In this document: one piece after another, positions 18,590-28,088 of the stretch
Layout of the letters: every line of letters starts with the position of its first letter
Numbering within the stretch: position 1 is the stretch's first letter
Origin: Corynebacterium meridianum
Lineage (GTDB): Bacteria; Actinomycetota; Actinomycetes; Mycobacteriales; Mycobacteriaceae
Reading direction: 5' to 3'
Length of the DNA: 64,000 nt
NCBI RefSeq assembly: GCF_016342265.1
Contig: NZ_JAEIOS010000010.1
Coordinates: forward strand, 1-64,000
Made by a program: the position numbers and the translations under genes
Notes under the pieces: model-generated
Database searches by the model: none
Told to the model about the DNA's origin: nothing
What the model saw: only the letters and a program-made list of their open reading frames with translations

Positions 18590-18704
18590 GTGGTGTGTCC
18601 TCCGTGACGGTGTCTGTCGTCTCCGAATCGTCCCCGGTGTGCGGGTGCCTCCACCCTAGCGCGTGAAAGCGCCCGCCTATCTCCCCCACGTCTCTCCCGG
18701 CGTC

Positions 18705-20000
18705 TCAGTGGTCGCGGACCAGCTCGATGAGGCGACCGAGGATACCTGCGCCGTCGTGGTGGATACCGTCGTGCTGGAACCGGTTCGTGATGTGCGGCCG
18801 GAGGTCCCGGTAGATCTCCGCGGTCTCCAGCGACAGCTGCATCGGGACGTAGATGTCGTCGACGTAGATCGCCGCGGCGGCCACGGACGGTGACGAGGCG
18901 ATCGCGTCAGCGTCGTAGAGGCTGGACCAGTCGTCCTTCGCCGCGAGATCCTCCGCGACGTTCCGGAACGGAATCAGCGCCGGGTCCTCCTCGAACTGCC
19001 AGGGGTAGACGTGTTCGCCGGTGAGGTAGAAGGGCACGGAGCGGTCGCGGGGGTCGGCGTCCTCGGCGAAGCCGTCGACCTCGGTGCGCATACGGTGCGC
19101 TGACCACGCGGTCGCACCGGGGACCGTGCCACCGTAGATCGACTCGTGGATCACGGCATAGAGCGGGTGCCGCTCCAGGCTGACGCGGGCGCCGACGTCG
19201 TCGAGGAAGTCCCGGCGCAGCCGTTTCTCCCCCTTCACCTCGTGGAAGGGTTGCTCGAAGAGGTAGGACAGGGTGTCGAATCCGGCGCCCCGACCGAGAT
19301 CGGTGCCGATGAGCCGGAGTCTGCGGGAGCTGAGGCGTTCCCCGGTGGGGAGCCGTTCGTCGGAGTTGTCCAGGTGGTGGCAGACCTCACGGATCCGATC
19401 CTCGACCCCGTCAAAGCGCGCGTAGAAGTCCCGGTGGCGGCGGGCGAGTTGCGTGTAGGTCGCGCGGTAGACGTCGTCGATGCCCCGGCTGATCGTCGGC
19501 AGCCCACCGGTGAGCAGCGCGGTGTCCACGCGCTCCGGGTGGCGGGAGAGGTACGTGGTGATGCAGAATCCGCCGAAGCTCTGCCCGTAGAGCGACACAC
19601 GCTCCACCCCGAGGTGCTCGCGGAGCCGCTCGCAGTCCTCGACGATGAGGTCCGCGCGCAGGAGCGTGAGGCGTTCGGTGAGGTCCGTGGCGTCGATGTG
19701 CGGGCAAGCCGCGTCGATCCGCCCGGAGCGGCCGGTGCCGCGCTGATCGAGGAGAACGAGTCGGTGGGTCTTCAGGATCTCCGCGATCCAGCCGTTGATT
19801 CCGGTGGGTCGGGGTGACGGGTTGCCGGGTCCGCCCTGCAGGAAGATGAGGACGGGGAGGTTCTCCCCACCGTCGGGGATGATCTCGCGGGCGTAGAGAT
19901 CGAGGGTGCCCTGCCCCGGGTCCGCCGGGTCCCAGGGGACCGGGAGGGTGTGACTGCGGAAGGTGTGTCCGAACCGTCGGCTGGTGGTGGTGACCGTCAT
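18705..20000 (-). CDS. Prolyl aminopeptidase-like alpha/beta hydrolase
   Basis: A 431-residue S33-type serine peptidase. The oxyanion motif is LQGGPGNPSPR, the nucleophile serine lies in GQSFGGF, and DQRGTGRSG follows the first strand. The catalytic histidine is expected in NRFQHDGIHHDGAG near the C-terminus and the aspartate in YVDDIYVP. These enzymes release N-terminal proline. No signal peptide is visible, so it should be cytoplasmic. The ATG at 20000 is chosen: TAGTCT lies eight bases upstream, suggesting a leaderless transcript, and an upstream in-frame ATG would overlap the divergent promoter. Confidence 0.8.
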   Translation of the reverse strand: MTVTTTSRRFGHTFRSHTLPVPWDPADPGQGTLDLYAREIIPDGGENLPVLIFLQGGPGNPSPRPTGINGWIAEILKTHRLVLLDQRGTGRSGRIDAACPHIDATDLTERLTLLRADLIVEDCERLREHLGVERVSLYGQSFGGFCITTYLSRHPERVDTALLTGGLPTISRGIDDVYRATYTQLARRHRDFYARFDGVEDRIREVCHHLDNSDERLPTGERLSSRRLRLIGTDLGRGAGFDTLSYLFEQPFHEVKGEKRLRRDFLDDVGARVSLERHPLYAVIHESIYGGTVPGATAWSAHRMRTEVDGFAEDADPRDRSVPFYLTGEHVYPWQFEEDPALIPFRNVAEDLAAKDDWSSLYDADAIASSPSVAAAAIYVDDIYVPMQLSLETAEIYRDLRPHITNRFQHDGIHHDGAGILGRLIELVRDH

Positions 20001-20053
20001 AGGGCCCCAGACTACCGGCCGGACCGGTGCCCGGAGGACTACATTCGGGAGGT

Positions 20054-20839
20054 ATGGATGCACATGATCTGATCACCTCGAACGGCCTGACGTTCCACCC
20101 CGCCGGCGCCCACCTCGTGTCGGTGGGGACCCCGGGCGGCGAACTGCTCTTCGTCAGCTCCACCACCGGCTGCGGGGTCGGCACCCCGATCCGCGGCGGG
20201 GTGCCGCTGCTCGCCCCGTGGTTCGGGACGTTTCTGGGGGAGGAACCCGCCCACGGGTTCGCGCGGCGCATGGCGTGGGACTGCCGGGAGACGGGGACGG
20301 GTCTCGCCGCGACCCTGGACCACGACGGCTGGCACCTGTCGTTCAGCGCGGACCCGACGACGAACGGCGTCTTCGTGGAGCTGTCCGCCCGCAATGACAC
20401 CGACGCCGACCGACAGCTGCAGCTGGGCTTCCACCCCTACTACCTGATCGACGACATCGATCAGGCGACGGTGACCGGTCTCGACGGCTCCCCGGCACTC
20501 GACCGCGTCGCCGAACACACCGGCACCGTCGACGGTGCGATCTCCTTCGACGGCCTCTACGACACCATCGTCACCGCGCCCGCCGGCCGGACCGCGACCC
20601 TGACCGACGGCACCCGGACGGTGGACGTGACGGGACGGGGCACGGACTCGATCATCGTCTGGAATCCCGGCGCGGAGAACGCCGCGGGCATGCGCGATCT
20701 GGGCGAAGGCGAGTGGCGGCGCTTCGTGTGCGTCGAACCCGCCCTCCTTGGCCCGGATCACGCGGGCGTTCCGGTGGCGCCCGGGGAAACGGTGACCATC
20801 GGCATGACCGCGCAGCTCACCGTCCCCGAGCTCGACTGA
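20054..20839 (+). CDS. Aldose 1-epimerase-like protein (hexose-6-phosphate mutarotase type)
   Basis: A 261-residue galactose-mutarotase-fold protein. GGVPLLAPWFG, AHGFARRMAW, LGFHPYYLI and IIVWNPG match the YeaD-type glucose-6-phosphate 1-epimerase group, with the catalytic histidines in the HGFAR and FHPYY motifs and a glutamate in VCVEPALL. It interconverts alpha and beta anomers of a hexose or hexose phosphate. The ATG follows GGGAGGT closely and a TACATT box at 20040-20045, so it may be leaderless. It diverges from the aminopeptidase-like gene. Confidence 0.75.
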   Translation: MDAHDLITSNGLTFHPAGAHLVSVGTPGGELLFVSSTTGCGVGTPIRGGVPLLAPWFGTFLGEEPAHGFARRMAWDCRETGTGLAATLDHDGWHLSFSADPTTNGVFVELSARNDTDADRQLQLGFHPYYLIDDIDQATVTGLDGSPALDRVAEHTGTVDGAISFDGLYDTIVTAPAGRTATLTDGTRTVDVTGRGTDSIIVWNPGAENAAGMRDLGEGEWRRFVCVEPALLGPDHAGVPVAPGETVTIGMTAQLTVPELD

Positions 20840-20925
20840 GGGGCACTCTCAGGCGCTGGTAAGGTTCCACTTCGTCGGCCCGCCCGCTGCGTCGAAGCAG
20901 GGGAAGCAATCGAAGGAGAACCATC

Positions 20926-22098
20926 GTGCCCCAGGTCAGCGCCGTGACGCAGTCTGTCCCCGTCCCAACCGGCGGGTCCGGAGCGCGGGTCGCGGGCATC
21001 GACGTCGCACGGGCACTCGCGATCTTCGGGATGATGTTCGCCCACATCGGTGCGGCCGCGGACTCCCCCGCCGGTGATGCGGCGCACCTCCTGGCGACGG
21101 GTCTGCCGTCCTCCCTCTTCGCGGTGCTCGCCGGCGTCTCCCTGGGTTTCATGGGCAGCGCGGGGGCCGCGGCGGGAGGTCAACGGCTGGCCGCCTCGCG
21201 GAGCAGGCTCTACGTCCGGGGCATGCTCGTTGTCGCGATCGGGCTGGGGCTGACGTACGTGCAGTCCCTGATCGCCGTGGTGCTCATGGCCATCGGTATC
21301 GAGATCATCCTGCTCGCCCCGGCCGTGCGGTGGCGGACCCGGACCCTCCTGATCTGGTGGGCGGTGCTGTTCCTCGCGGGCGCGGCGGTGACCACCCTGC
21401 TGCGACTGGGGGGCTTCTATTCGGTGCTGATCACCCTCGGTTATCCGCTCCCGGCCTGGCTGCTCTACGGGATCACCGGGATCCTGCTGCACCGCCATCT
21501 CATCCATGCCGGGCCCCGGATGTGGACGGTCGCCGCGGTGACCGGGGCGGTGGTCGCGGGGGCGGGTGTATGGTGGTGGCGCCTCGACGTGCTCGACATC
21601 GGGCACGACTCACCGCCCTTCGACTTCCACGATCCGGATCTCGCCGTCGCCCGGGAGCTGTTCCTCTCCGCGGCCCCGCACAGCGGTGGTCTGGGGGATG
21701 TGGTGGTCAGCGTCGGTGCCTCCGTCGCGACCGTCGGGCTCTGTCTGCTGGCGTGCCGCGTCCACTGGGTCGGGGTGCTGCTCTACCCGTTGCGTGCCAC
21801 GGGTTCGATGGCGCTCACGGTCTATGTCGCGCACGTGCTCACCGCGACGATGCTCACGGGGTTCTCCCTCATGGCGTTGGTCGGGCACTGGGCCCCCTCC
21901 CACGGCGCCCCCCTGCCGGAGACCGGGAGCGGGTTCGACCCGGACGGCTTCGCGGTGACTGCCCTCGCGGCGCTGCTGTTGACCTCCCTGTGGCGGTGGC
22001 GGTTCCGGCGGGGCCCGCTCGAGGGTCTGCTGCGGTGGATCATCAGGAAGGCGACCCGCACCGATCTTCCGCCCCGGGTCACACCCGCCAGTCCCTGA
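20926..22098 (+). CDS. DUF418/DUF1624-type membrane protein
   Basis: A 390-residue polytopic membrane protein from a GTG preceded by GAAGGAGAA. It opens with VAGIDVARALAIFGMMFAHIG, the DUF1624/acyltransferase-3-like first helix, and has about ten helices. The late segment LRATGSMALTVYVAHVL is the DUF418 hallmark. The family is uncharacterised; acyl or sugar modification across the membrane is suspected. Its 3' end overlaps the convergent irtB gene by 20 bases. Confidence 0.7.
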   Translation: MPQVSAVTQSVPVPTGGSGARVAGIDVARALAIFGMMFAHIGAAADSPAGDAAHLLATGLPSSLFAVLAGVSLGFMGSAGAAAGGQRLAASRSRLYVRGMLVVAIGLGLTYVQSLIAVVLMAIGIEIILLAPAVRWRTRTLLIWWAVLFLAGAAVTTLLRLGGFYSVLITLGYPLPAWLLYGITGILLHRHLIHAGPRMWTVAAVTGAVVAGAGVWWWRLDVLDIGHDSPPFDFHDPDLAVARELFLSAAPHSGGLGDVVVSVGASVATVGLCLLACRVHWVGVLLYPLRATGSMALTVYVAHVLTATMLTGFSLMALVGHWAPSHGAPLPETGSGFDPDGFAVTALAALLLTSLWRWRFRRGPLEGLLRWIIRKATRTDLPPRVTPASP

Positions 22099-23770
22099 TG
22101 TTCCGCCACTGCCGCTCCATCCGGGCGAAGATCCCGCCCGCTGCGCTCAATTCCTCCCGGGTCCCCGACTCGACGATCCGGCCCTCCGACATGACCACCA
22201 CCCGGTCGGCGATCTCGAGCACGGCGGGCCGGTGGGTGACGACGACGGTGGTGCGCCTCCCCTTCACCCGGGCGAGCGACGAGACGATGGCGCGCTCGTT
22301 GAGGGCGTCGAGGTTCGCCGTCGCCTCATCGACGACGAGCAGATCGCCGGGCGCGGCGAGCGCCCGGGCGATACCGACCCGCTGACGCTCACCGCCGGAC
22401 AACCGGTTCCCCGATTCCCCGACCCGCATGTCGGGCCCGTCGCCGGAGGAGCCGGGCACCGAATCCAGCTGGGCGGCACTGATCACTTCGTCGAGTTCCG
22501 GACCGGTGATCCGGAGGTTGTCCCGGATCGTCGCGTTTCCCAGCACGGTGTCCTGGAACACGGCTGTGGTCATTGCTCGCAGGTCGGCGGCGCTGACCGG
22601 CCGCTCCCCCACCGACACGGTGCCGGTCGTCGGTTCGACGAGACCCGCCAGCACGTCGAGGAGCGTGGATTTACCGCACCCGGAGGCGCCGACGATGACG
22701 GTCATCGTCCCGGGTTCGAGATCCAGGTCCACCCCGGCCACCGCGACGGTGCCGTCCGGGCGGGTGACACCGATTCCGCGGGCGCGGAGTGTCCCGGGTG
22801 CGGGATGTCGCCCGGGGACGGTTGCTGGACGCTCGACGAGCTCACGGAGCTGACGCAGCGTCATGCCGACGGTGTGGAGGGAGCTGGCGAGCATGGACAC
22901 CGCCGTGATCTGTTCGATGACGCGCATGAGGACGATGACCATCACAGCCGCCTCGACGCCGTCCAGTCGTCCGTCGTCGTACGCCAGCCAGGTCGCCGCA
23001 CCGAATCCGAGAAGAGTCAGCTGCAGGGCGGTGCTGGTGAGCATCTGTCCCGGGATCTGCCAGAGCAGGAGTCTGCGTACCGCGCGAACCCCGCCCGTGA
23101 CGGCGTCGTCGACACGGGTCGATCCGCGCCCGACCCGTCCCGCGGTGCGCAGCGCCGGCTGGGCGACGGCGAACTCGACGAGCCTCTCGTCGAGTTCGAG
23201 GGTGGCCCGGGTGAAGGCATCGTCGGCACCGCGTTCGATCTTCTCGGACATCAGTACCGCACCGAGGAGGAGCACCGCTCCCGCGATGGTGACCGGCGCG
23301 AGGCTCCAGTCGATGAACAGTAGCGCGACCGTGAGGAAGCAGGTGAAGGACACGGCGGTCAGGATGGGTGTGATGAGCAGGACGACCATGCTGGTCAATT
23401 CGACGCCTCCGCCGCCGATGAGGGAGCGCAGTTCCGATTTCCGTGCCGGTGTGAGCTCATCGAGTGGGGTGTCCCGGATAGCCCGGACCCCGTGCCGCCC
23501 CACGGCCCGCATGGCCTGCAGCCCGAGCTCGACACCGGTTCCGGCTGCGCTGCGTTCGATCATCCAGATGGCGGCGGTGACCACGATCAGCGCCGCGGTC
23601 CAGGGACCCGCGCCTGCGACGTCGTGGTCGAAGATGTGGTGCAGCAGGGGTATGAGTAGAACGACGGCGGCGACCTGCAGGCCGGAGGAGAGAACGGTCA
23701 TTGCGGTGAAGCGGCGGAACGCAGTGGTTCCCGCGGTGCCGGTGATGCGGCGGATGTCGGTGACGATCAT
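22079..23770 (-). CDS. irtB: Siderophore ABC importer subunit IrtB
   Basis: A 563-residue half ABC transporter: an exporter-fold membrane domain (about 1-310) followed by an ATPase domain. Walker A is GASGCGKST (about 359-366), the signature LSGGERQR and Walker B LLVVDEATAN. It pairs with the SIP-fused IrtA encoded just upstream (ATGA overlap at 23767-23770). In mycobacteria IrtAB imports ferric carboxymycobactin despite its exporter fold. Expression is presumably iron-controlled from the DtxR box before irtA. Confidence 0.85.
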   Translation of the reverse strand: MIVTDIRRITGTAGTTAFRRFTAMTVLSSGLQVAAVVLLIPLLHHIFDHDVAGAGPWTAALIVVTAAIWMIERSAAGTGVELGLQAMRAVGRHGVRAIRDTPLDELTPARKSELRSLIGGGGVELTSMVVLLITPILTAVSFTCFLTVALLFIDWSLAPVTIAGAVLLLGAVLMSEKIERGADDAFTRATLELDERLVEFAVAQPALRTAGRVGRGSTRVDDAVTGGVRAVRRLLLWQIPGQMLTSTALQLTLLGFGAATWLAYDDGRLDGVEAAVMVIVLMRVIEQITAVSMLASSLHTVGMTLRQLRELVERPATVPGRHPAPGTLRARGIGVTRPDGTVAVAGVDLDLEPGTMTVIVGASGCGKSTLLDVLAGLVEPTTGTVSVGERPVSAADLRAMTTAVFQDTVLGNATIRDNLRITGPELDEVISAAQLDSVPGSSGDGPDMRVGESGNRLSGGERQRVGIARALAAPGDLLVVDEATANLDALNERAIVSSLARVKGRRTTVVVTHRPAVLEIADRVVVMSEGRIVESGTREELSAAGGIFARMERQWRNIRDWRV

Positions 23771-26259
23771 CGTGTGCTCCCTGCCTTCCAGAGATCGGCG
23801 TACGTTCCGTCGGCGGCGATGAGTTGGTCGTGGGTACCGGATTCGGTGATGCGTCCGTCCCTCATGACGACAATCCGGTCGGCACCGGTCACGGTGTGCA
23901 ACCGATGGGCGATCATGAGTACGGTCTTGCCTGCCAGCAGCCGGTCAAGTCCCCGACGGATCGCCCATTCGCTCTCCGGGTCTGCGGAGGCCGTCGCCTC
24001 GTCCAGCACCACGATGTCAGTGTCGGCGAGCAGTGCCCGCGCCACACCGATCCGTTGCCGTTGCCCGCCGGACAGGCGGTTGCCGTCGATGACGGTGTCG
24101 TAGCCGTCCGGGAGCGTTTCGATGAAATCGGCGATGCCGACCGCCTCGGCGGCGGCGATGATGCTGTCCCGGTCCGCACCCGGTGCGGCGAGTGCGATAT
24201 TCTCCGCCACGCTGGTGTGCAGCAGTTGCACGTCCTGCAGCAGTACGCTCACCCTGCCGTAGAGCTCCTTCTGGCTGAGGTCGCGGATGTCGCGGCCGTC
24301 GATGCTGACGGATCCGCCGTCGACGTCCCACAGCCTGGCGAGCAGGGAGGCGACGGTGGATTTTCCGGCGCCCGAATCACCGACGACGGCGGTGACCGTT
24401 CCGGGTTCGAGGCTCAGCGAGAAATCCGGGAGGACGGGCCGACCGGGCCCGTAGCCGAAGCGGACGTGGTCGAAGACGACGTGGCCTGGACGCCCCGGAC
24501 GGTCCGCGGGTTCCGCGAGGGTGGGCGTGGCGAGCAGGAGATCGAGTCCGGCTACCGCGTTTAGGCCCTGCTGGAGGGCGCCGATGCTGTGGGAGACCGC
24601 GAGCAGCTGACCCGCGAAGGAGGTCCCGAGGATGAGGAAGGGAATCAGGTCCGACGGGTCGATCCATCCGACGAGGAGGAACAGCCACGCCGCGGTGCAG
24701 AGTAGGGCGATGACGGTGGCCGGGCGGTTGAGCATGACCATCGTGACCTTCGCCGGGGCGGTGTCGTGTTGCCAGGTGCTGACGAATTCGTCGATCTCGC
24801 GCATGGCGCCGTCGACGTCGACGATCGCGTCATCCCCGAATATGCGGGATTCCCGTTGGGTCTCGAGGTGTGTCTGCACCACGGCGTTGGCCTCCGCAAC
24901 GAGACGTTGGGAGGTCTGGAACCGATCCCTGTCGCGGTTCATCATGCGTGTCATGACCACGATGAAGAGCACGACGGGGATGAGCAGCACGAGGCCGAGT
25001 CGCCACTGCACGCTCATGAGGTAGACGAGGACCGCAACGGGTGTTACCGCTGCTGCGACGACCTCCGGGACGGCGTGGGTGACGAGGTGGTGCAGGGCGG
25101 CGACGTCGCCACCGATCAGCTTCCGCACACCCGCCGATTCCCGCCGGTTGAACCATCCGAGGGGTAATCGCGTGACCTTCTCCATGAGCCTGAGGCGCAG
25201 GGCCGCGGCGAAGTGTGCGTCATAGAAGTGGAGGGCAGTGGTCAGACTCACGGTGCCCAGGCCGCTGAGTCCCATCACCACGAGGGCGATGACTGCGGCT
25301 CGGAAGAACTCCTGCTCGGGCGCGCCGTCCAGGAACATCTGCGCGATGTGGGCGAACAGGATCAGCGGGACGATCTGCAGTACCGACAGGCACCCCTGGG
25401 CGATCCCGGAGAGAATCAGGGCGGTCTTCGCGCCGGCGAGCACACCCCGTGTCGGTGTCGCGGGTGTCATGGCTGCGTCGTGGGGTGATGCGTACTGTTC
25501 CGGTGCGTCGGTGTCGCGGTAGGAACCCATGGCCCGCCCGCGGATCCAGTAGCCCTGCGCGTGGAGCAGCGCCTTCGTCGCCCCGCACTCCCGTCTGAGA
25601 TATGTCCGGGCGTGCCTGACCGAGGTGGATTCCGCGGTGAGCCAGGTGAACCAGCCGGACCAGGTTCCGCCCAGGATGGCCTGCACGAGCGCCTGTCCGT
25701 CGGGGAGGGGGTCGATCCAGGTAGCGGTGATGTTGTCCCCCACCGGAAGCGGGAGCTGTTCGTCCGGGTCGCTGTTCTTCTCCAGGAGGATCACGACGGG
25801 CACCGAGGGATCGATCGCGGCGGCGATGTCGCAGATCGCGGGATAACCGGAAGCGTCCCCTAGGAGCAGATAGCCGGGTGGCTGCGGATCGAGTTGGACG
25901 AAGGGTTCCTCCGACATCCGCATCGCGCTGATCTCGGCACCGACTTCCGCGTGTCTGGCCCAGTGGGAGGCGGGACCGGCGGGTTCGTGGAGGACGAACT
26001 CGAGGGTGAACTCGCCGGTGGCCGGATCTGCGTCCCTGATGGTGTAGCCGCGCTGGAATTCCTTCGCTCCCCCGTCCGGATCCGGGAACCATGCCCGGAT
26101 CCAGGCACCCGGCTTCTCCCCCTCGGGGTTGAGCAGGGTGTCGGACCGGAGTCGGAGCCGGAGGTAGTTGTCGGTGACCCACTCTCTGTCGATGAGGCGG
26201 ACCCTGTGGTCCTTCGCCCCCATCGCCTTCATGATCGAACCGGATACGCCTTTGCCCAT
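23767..26259 (-). CDS. irtA: Siderophore-interacting flavoreductase-ABC fusion IrtA
   Basis: An 830-residue three-part protein. Residues 1-270 are a siderophore-interacting FAD domain (FQRGYTIRD flavin motif, LLLGDASGYPAICDI nucleotide site, a C-terminal helix ending near YWIRGRAMGSY). An ABC membrane domain follows, then an ATPase with GDSGAGKST (about 627-634), LSGGQRQR and LDEATAS. This is the IrtA architecture: the cytosolic flavin domain reduces Fe(III)-siderophore as it is imported with IrtB. The ATG follows AGGAG. A DtxR-type box lies about 75 bases upstream. No siderophore synthesis genes are in the window. Confidence 0.88.
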   Translation of the reverse strand: MGKGVSGSIMKAMGAKDHRVRLIDREWVTDNYLRLRLRSDTLLNPEGEKPGAWIRAWFPDPDGGAKEFQRGYTIRDADPATGEFTLEFVLHEPAGPASHWARHAEVGAEISAMRMSEEPFVQLDPQPPGYLLLGDASGYPAICDIAAAIDPSVPVVILLEKNSDPDEQLPLPVGDNITATWIDPLPDGQALVQAILGGTWSGWFTWLTAESTSVRHARTYLRRECGATKALLHAQGYWIRGRAMGSYRDTDAPEQYASPHDAAMTPATPTRGVLAGAKTALILSGIAQGCLSVLQIVPLILFAHIAQMFLDGAPEQEFFRAAVIALVVMGLSGLGTVSLTTALHFYDAHFAAALRLRLMEKVTRLPLGWFNRRESAGVRKLIGGDVAALHHLVTHAVPEVVAAAVTPVAVLVYLMSVQWRLGLVLLIPVVLFIVVMTRMMNRDRDRFQTSQRLVAEANAVVQTHLETQRESRIFGDDAIVDVDGAMREIDEFVSTWQHDTAPAKVTMVMLNRPATVIALLCTAAWLFLLVGWIDPSDLIPFLILGTSFAGQLLAVSHSIGALQQGLNAVAGLDLLLATPTLAEPADRPGRPGHVVFDHVRFGYGPGRPVLPDFSLSLEPGTVTAVVGDSGAGKSTVASLLARLWDVDGGSVSIDGRDIRDLSQKELYGRVSVLLQDVQLLHTSVAENIALAAPGADRDSIIAAAEAVGIADFIETLPDGYDTVIDGNRLSGGQRQRIGVARALLADTDIVVLDEATASADPESEWAIRRGLDRLLAGKTVLMIAHRLHTVTGADRIVVMRDGRITESGTHDQLIAADGTYADLWKAGSTR

Positions 26260-26332
26260 GGCTGGTCTCCTGTGTGCGCTGCGGAGCTGGATTCACCGCA
26301 GATTTCTTGCATTGTGAGTGCAAGAATACACA

Positions 26333-26351
26333 ATAGGCGAGCCTCGCCTCA
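26333..26351. promoter_or_regulatory. DtxR/IdeR-type iron box of irtAB
   Basis: ATAGGCGAGCCTCGCCTCA is a near-perfect palindrome matching the DtxR consensus TTAGGTTAGCCTAACCTAA at the AGG..AG.CT..CCT core. A second inverted repeat CTTGCA/TGCAAG at 26307-26325 lies between it and irtA. Confidence 0.7.
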
Positions 26352-26404
26352 TCTTTCGGGGATTCACGGGGCACCCGCCCGGCGGAGCGGCGGGTGCGGT
26401 GCGA

Positions 26405-27799
26405 TCAACCCTTCCGCACCTTGATCCGCCAGCCGGCGTCCCCGGTGGCCCGGAACTCGGTCACCTCGTGCCCCGCCTCGGCGGCCCAGCGCGGAATCGC
26501 GTCGGTGGCCTGGGTGCAGTCGAAGTCGATGACCAGCGTCTGACCCGAGCGCAGCTCATCCATCGCCGAGACCGCCTCGATCAGCGGGAACGGGCACACG
26601 GCGCCGAGAGTGTCCAGGGCGAACTCCCCCGGCGCGGTCTCGGCGAGTCCCGCCGGAGCGGGCTGCGCCCCCCGGACCTTCAGCGCGACCGGCGCGACGG
26701 CGTACGCGGGGACGGCCACGGACGTGGTGGCGGCCTCCGGGTGGGCGGCGCGCCCGTCGACGCTCTCGTCGGTGCTGCAGGTCCCGGCCGTCGTCTTCCG
26801 CCCGGAGGGCTTCAGCCAGATCTTCGCGGCGACGCCGACACCGACGGCGAAGAACGCGAGCGCGACCCAGCCCTGGTAGGTGAACAGAGAGGTCTGAACC
26901 ATGCCGTTGCCGACCGTGCAGCCACCGGCCCAGCTGGCCCCGACGCCCATCCCGATGCCGCCGACCACGGCACGCGACGAGGTCCGGGCGTCGGGCACGC
27001 GGACGCGAAACTCACCGGAGACCTTCGCCGCGACGAGCGCCCCGACGAGGATCCCGAGGACGAGGAGCGCACCCCAGTCGAGGAAGGAGCTGTCCCCGGT
27101 GACGATGTAGTTGGCGACGTTCTTCGACGGCGTCGTGATACCGAGACCGTCATTGCGGCCGGTCGCGGCGGACAGCGGCCAGGCGATGACGCCGATGATT
27201 CCGATGATCACCGCCGCGAGGTACACGTGCAGCGGCCTGCGGTGCAGCGGCTGAGCGAGGGAGACCGGCCGCGGGCCGGAGAACTCCGCCTGGAGGAAGC
27301 GCGCCGCAAGGTAGGCGGTCAGCACCCCGAGGCCGATGGCGAACCACCAGGGGGAGAGCCCGAAGGTGGCGGGCACGGTGGTCTGATCGACAGTGAACTG
27401 CCGGAGCCAGGCGTTGACCCCGCTCAGCGGGCCTGTCTTCATCGCGGCGGCGGATAGCGCGTACCCGACTAGGGCGAGCCAGGAACCGACCAGCCCCTCC
27501 CCCGCGCGGTACCACGTGCCCGAGGCGCAGCCGCCGGCGAGGACGATGCTGACCCCGAAGATGAAGGCGCCGACGATGACGGCGGCAGGCGCGAAGGGCG
27601 AGTATTCGGGCGTGATGATCCCGGCCGAAGTGAGGGCCGTCAGCCCGATGGCGTGCACGGAGATGACGATGAGCAGTGCGGTGAACGGGCGCCACGTGCT
27701 GCGGGTGAAGATGTCACGGAGCATGCCCGTCACGCAGAACCTCCCGCGCTGCATGACCGCGCCGAGTACGGCGCCGAGGATGAGTCCGGTGATGAGCAT
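26405..27799 (-). CDS. Thiosulfate transporter TsuA fused to TusA-like sulfurtransferase domain
   Basis: A 464-residue fusion. Residues 1-330 are a YeeE/YedE (TsuA) membrane domain with nine or so helices and conserved pore cysteines C22 (GRFCVTG), C91 (GGCASGTWY) and C294 (GGCTVGNGM), positions like those reported for TsuA. A linker of about 60 residues leads to a TusA/SirA domain (393-464) with the catalytic CPFP motif at C402. TsuA imports thiosulfate, and the partner TsuB is a TusA-like protein, normally a separate gene, that takes the sulfur inside. Here both are one chain. It stands alone, so control is probably local; a TGAAC/GTTCA palindrome lies upstream. Confidence 0.85.
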   Translation of the reverse strand: MLITGLILGAVLGAVMQRGRFCVTGMLRDIFTRSTWRPFTALLIVISVHAIGLTALTSAGIITPEYSPFAPAAVIVGAFIFGVSIVLAGGCASGTWYRAGEGLVGSWLALVGYALSAAAMKTGPLSGVNAWLRQFTVDQTTVPATFGLSPWWFAIGLGVLTAYLAARFLQAEFSGPRPVSLAQPLHRRPLHVYLAAVIIGIIGVIAWPLSAATGRNDGLGITTPSKNVANYIVTGDSSFLDWGALLVLGILVGALVAAKVSGEFRVRVPDARTSSRAVVGGIGMGVGASWAGGCTVGNGMVQTSLFTYQGWVALAFFAVGVGVAAKIWLKPSGRKTTAGTCSTDESVDGRAAHPEAATTSVAVPAYAVAPVALKVRGAQPAPAGLAETAPGEFALDTLGAVCPFPLIEAVSAMDELRSGQTLVIDFDCTQATDAIPRWAAEAGHEVTEFRATGDAGWRIKVRKG

Positions 27800-27896
27800 G
27801 GGAACCTCCTGTGGGTTCTTCTGGTGTGTCTGTTGCCGCGGAGTCCCGTCCGTGGGGAATCCGATACCGGAACCATACAGATCGGTCTATTATTTG

Positions 27897-27912
27897 TGAA
27901 CCTTTCTGTTCA
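27897..27912. promoter_or_regulatory. Palindrome upstream of the tsuAB fusion
   Basis: TGAAC (27897-27901) and GTTCA (27908-27912) are perfect five-base inverted repeats with a six-base centre, in an AT-rich patch about 100 bases before the start. It may be a regulator site for sulfur control; no regulator is adjacent. Confidence 0.35.
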
Positions 27913-28088
27913 TTTTTTGTCCCCGGGCGGTCCACCGACGGAGCGTCGCCCGTGCTCGTCGGGAAACCGGCCGGTCCGGTAGACGATAGAATTCGGGCAG
28001 AGCCCCGTCGGCGGTACTCGTGCCGCCCCGCGGGTACCGACGGACACCGTCCCCCGGAGTCCGTCCCACCAACGACGAAAGGCATCCC

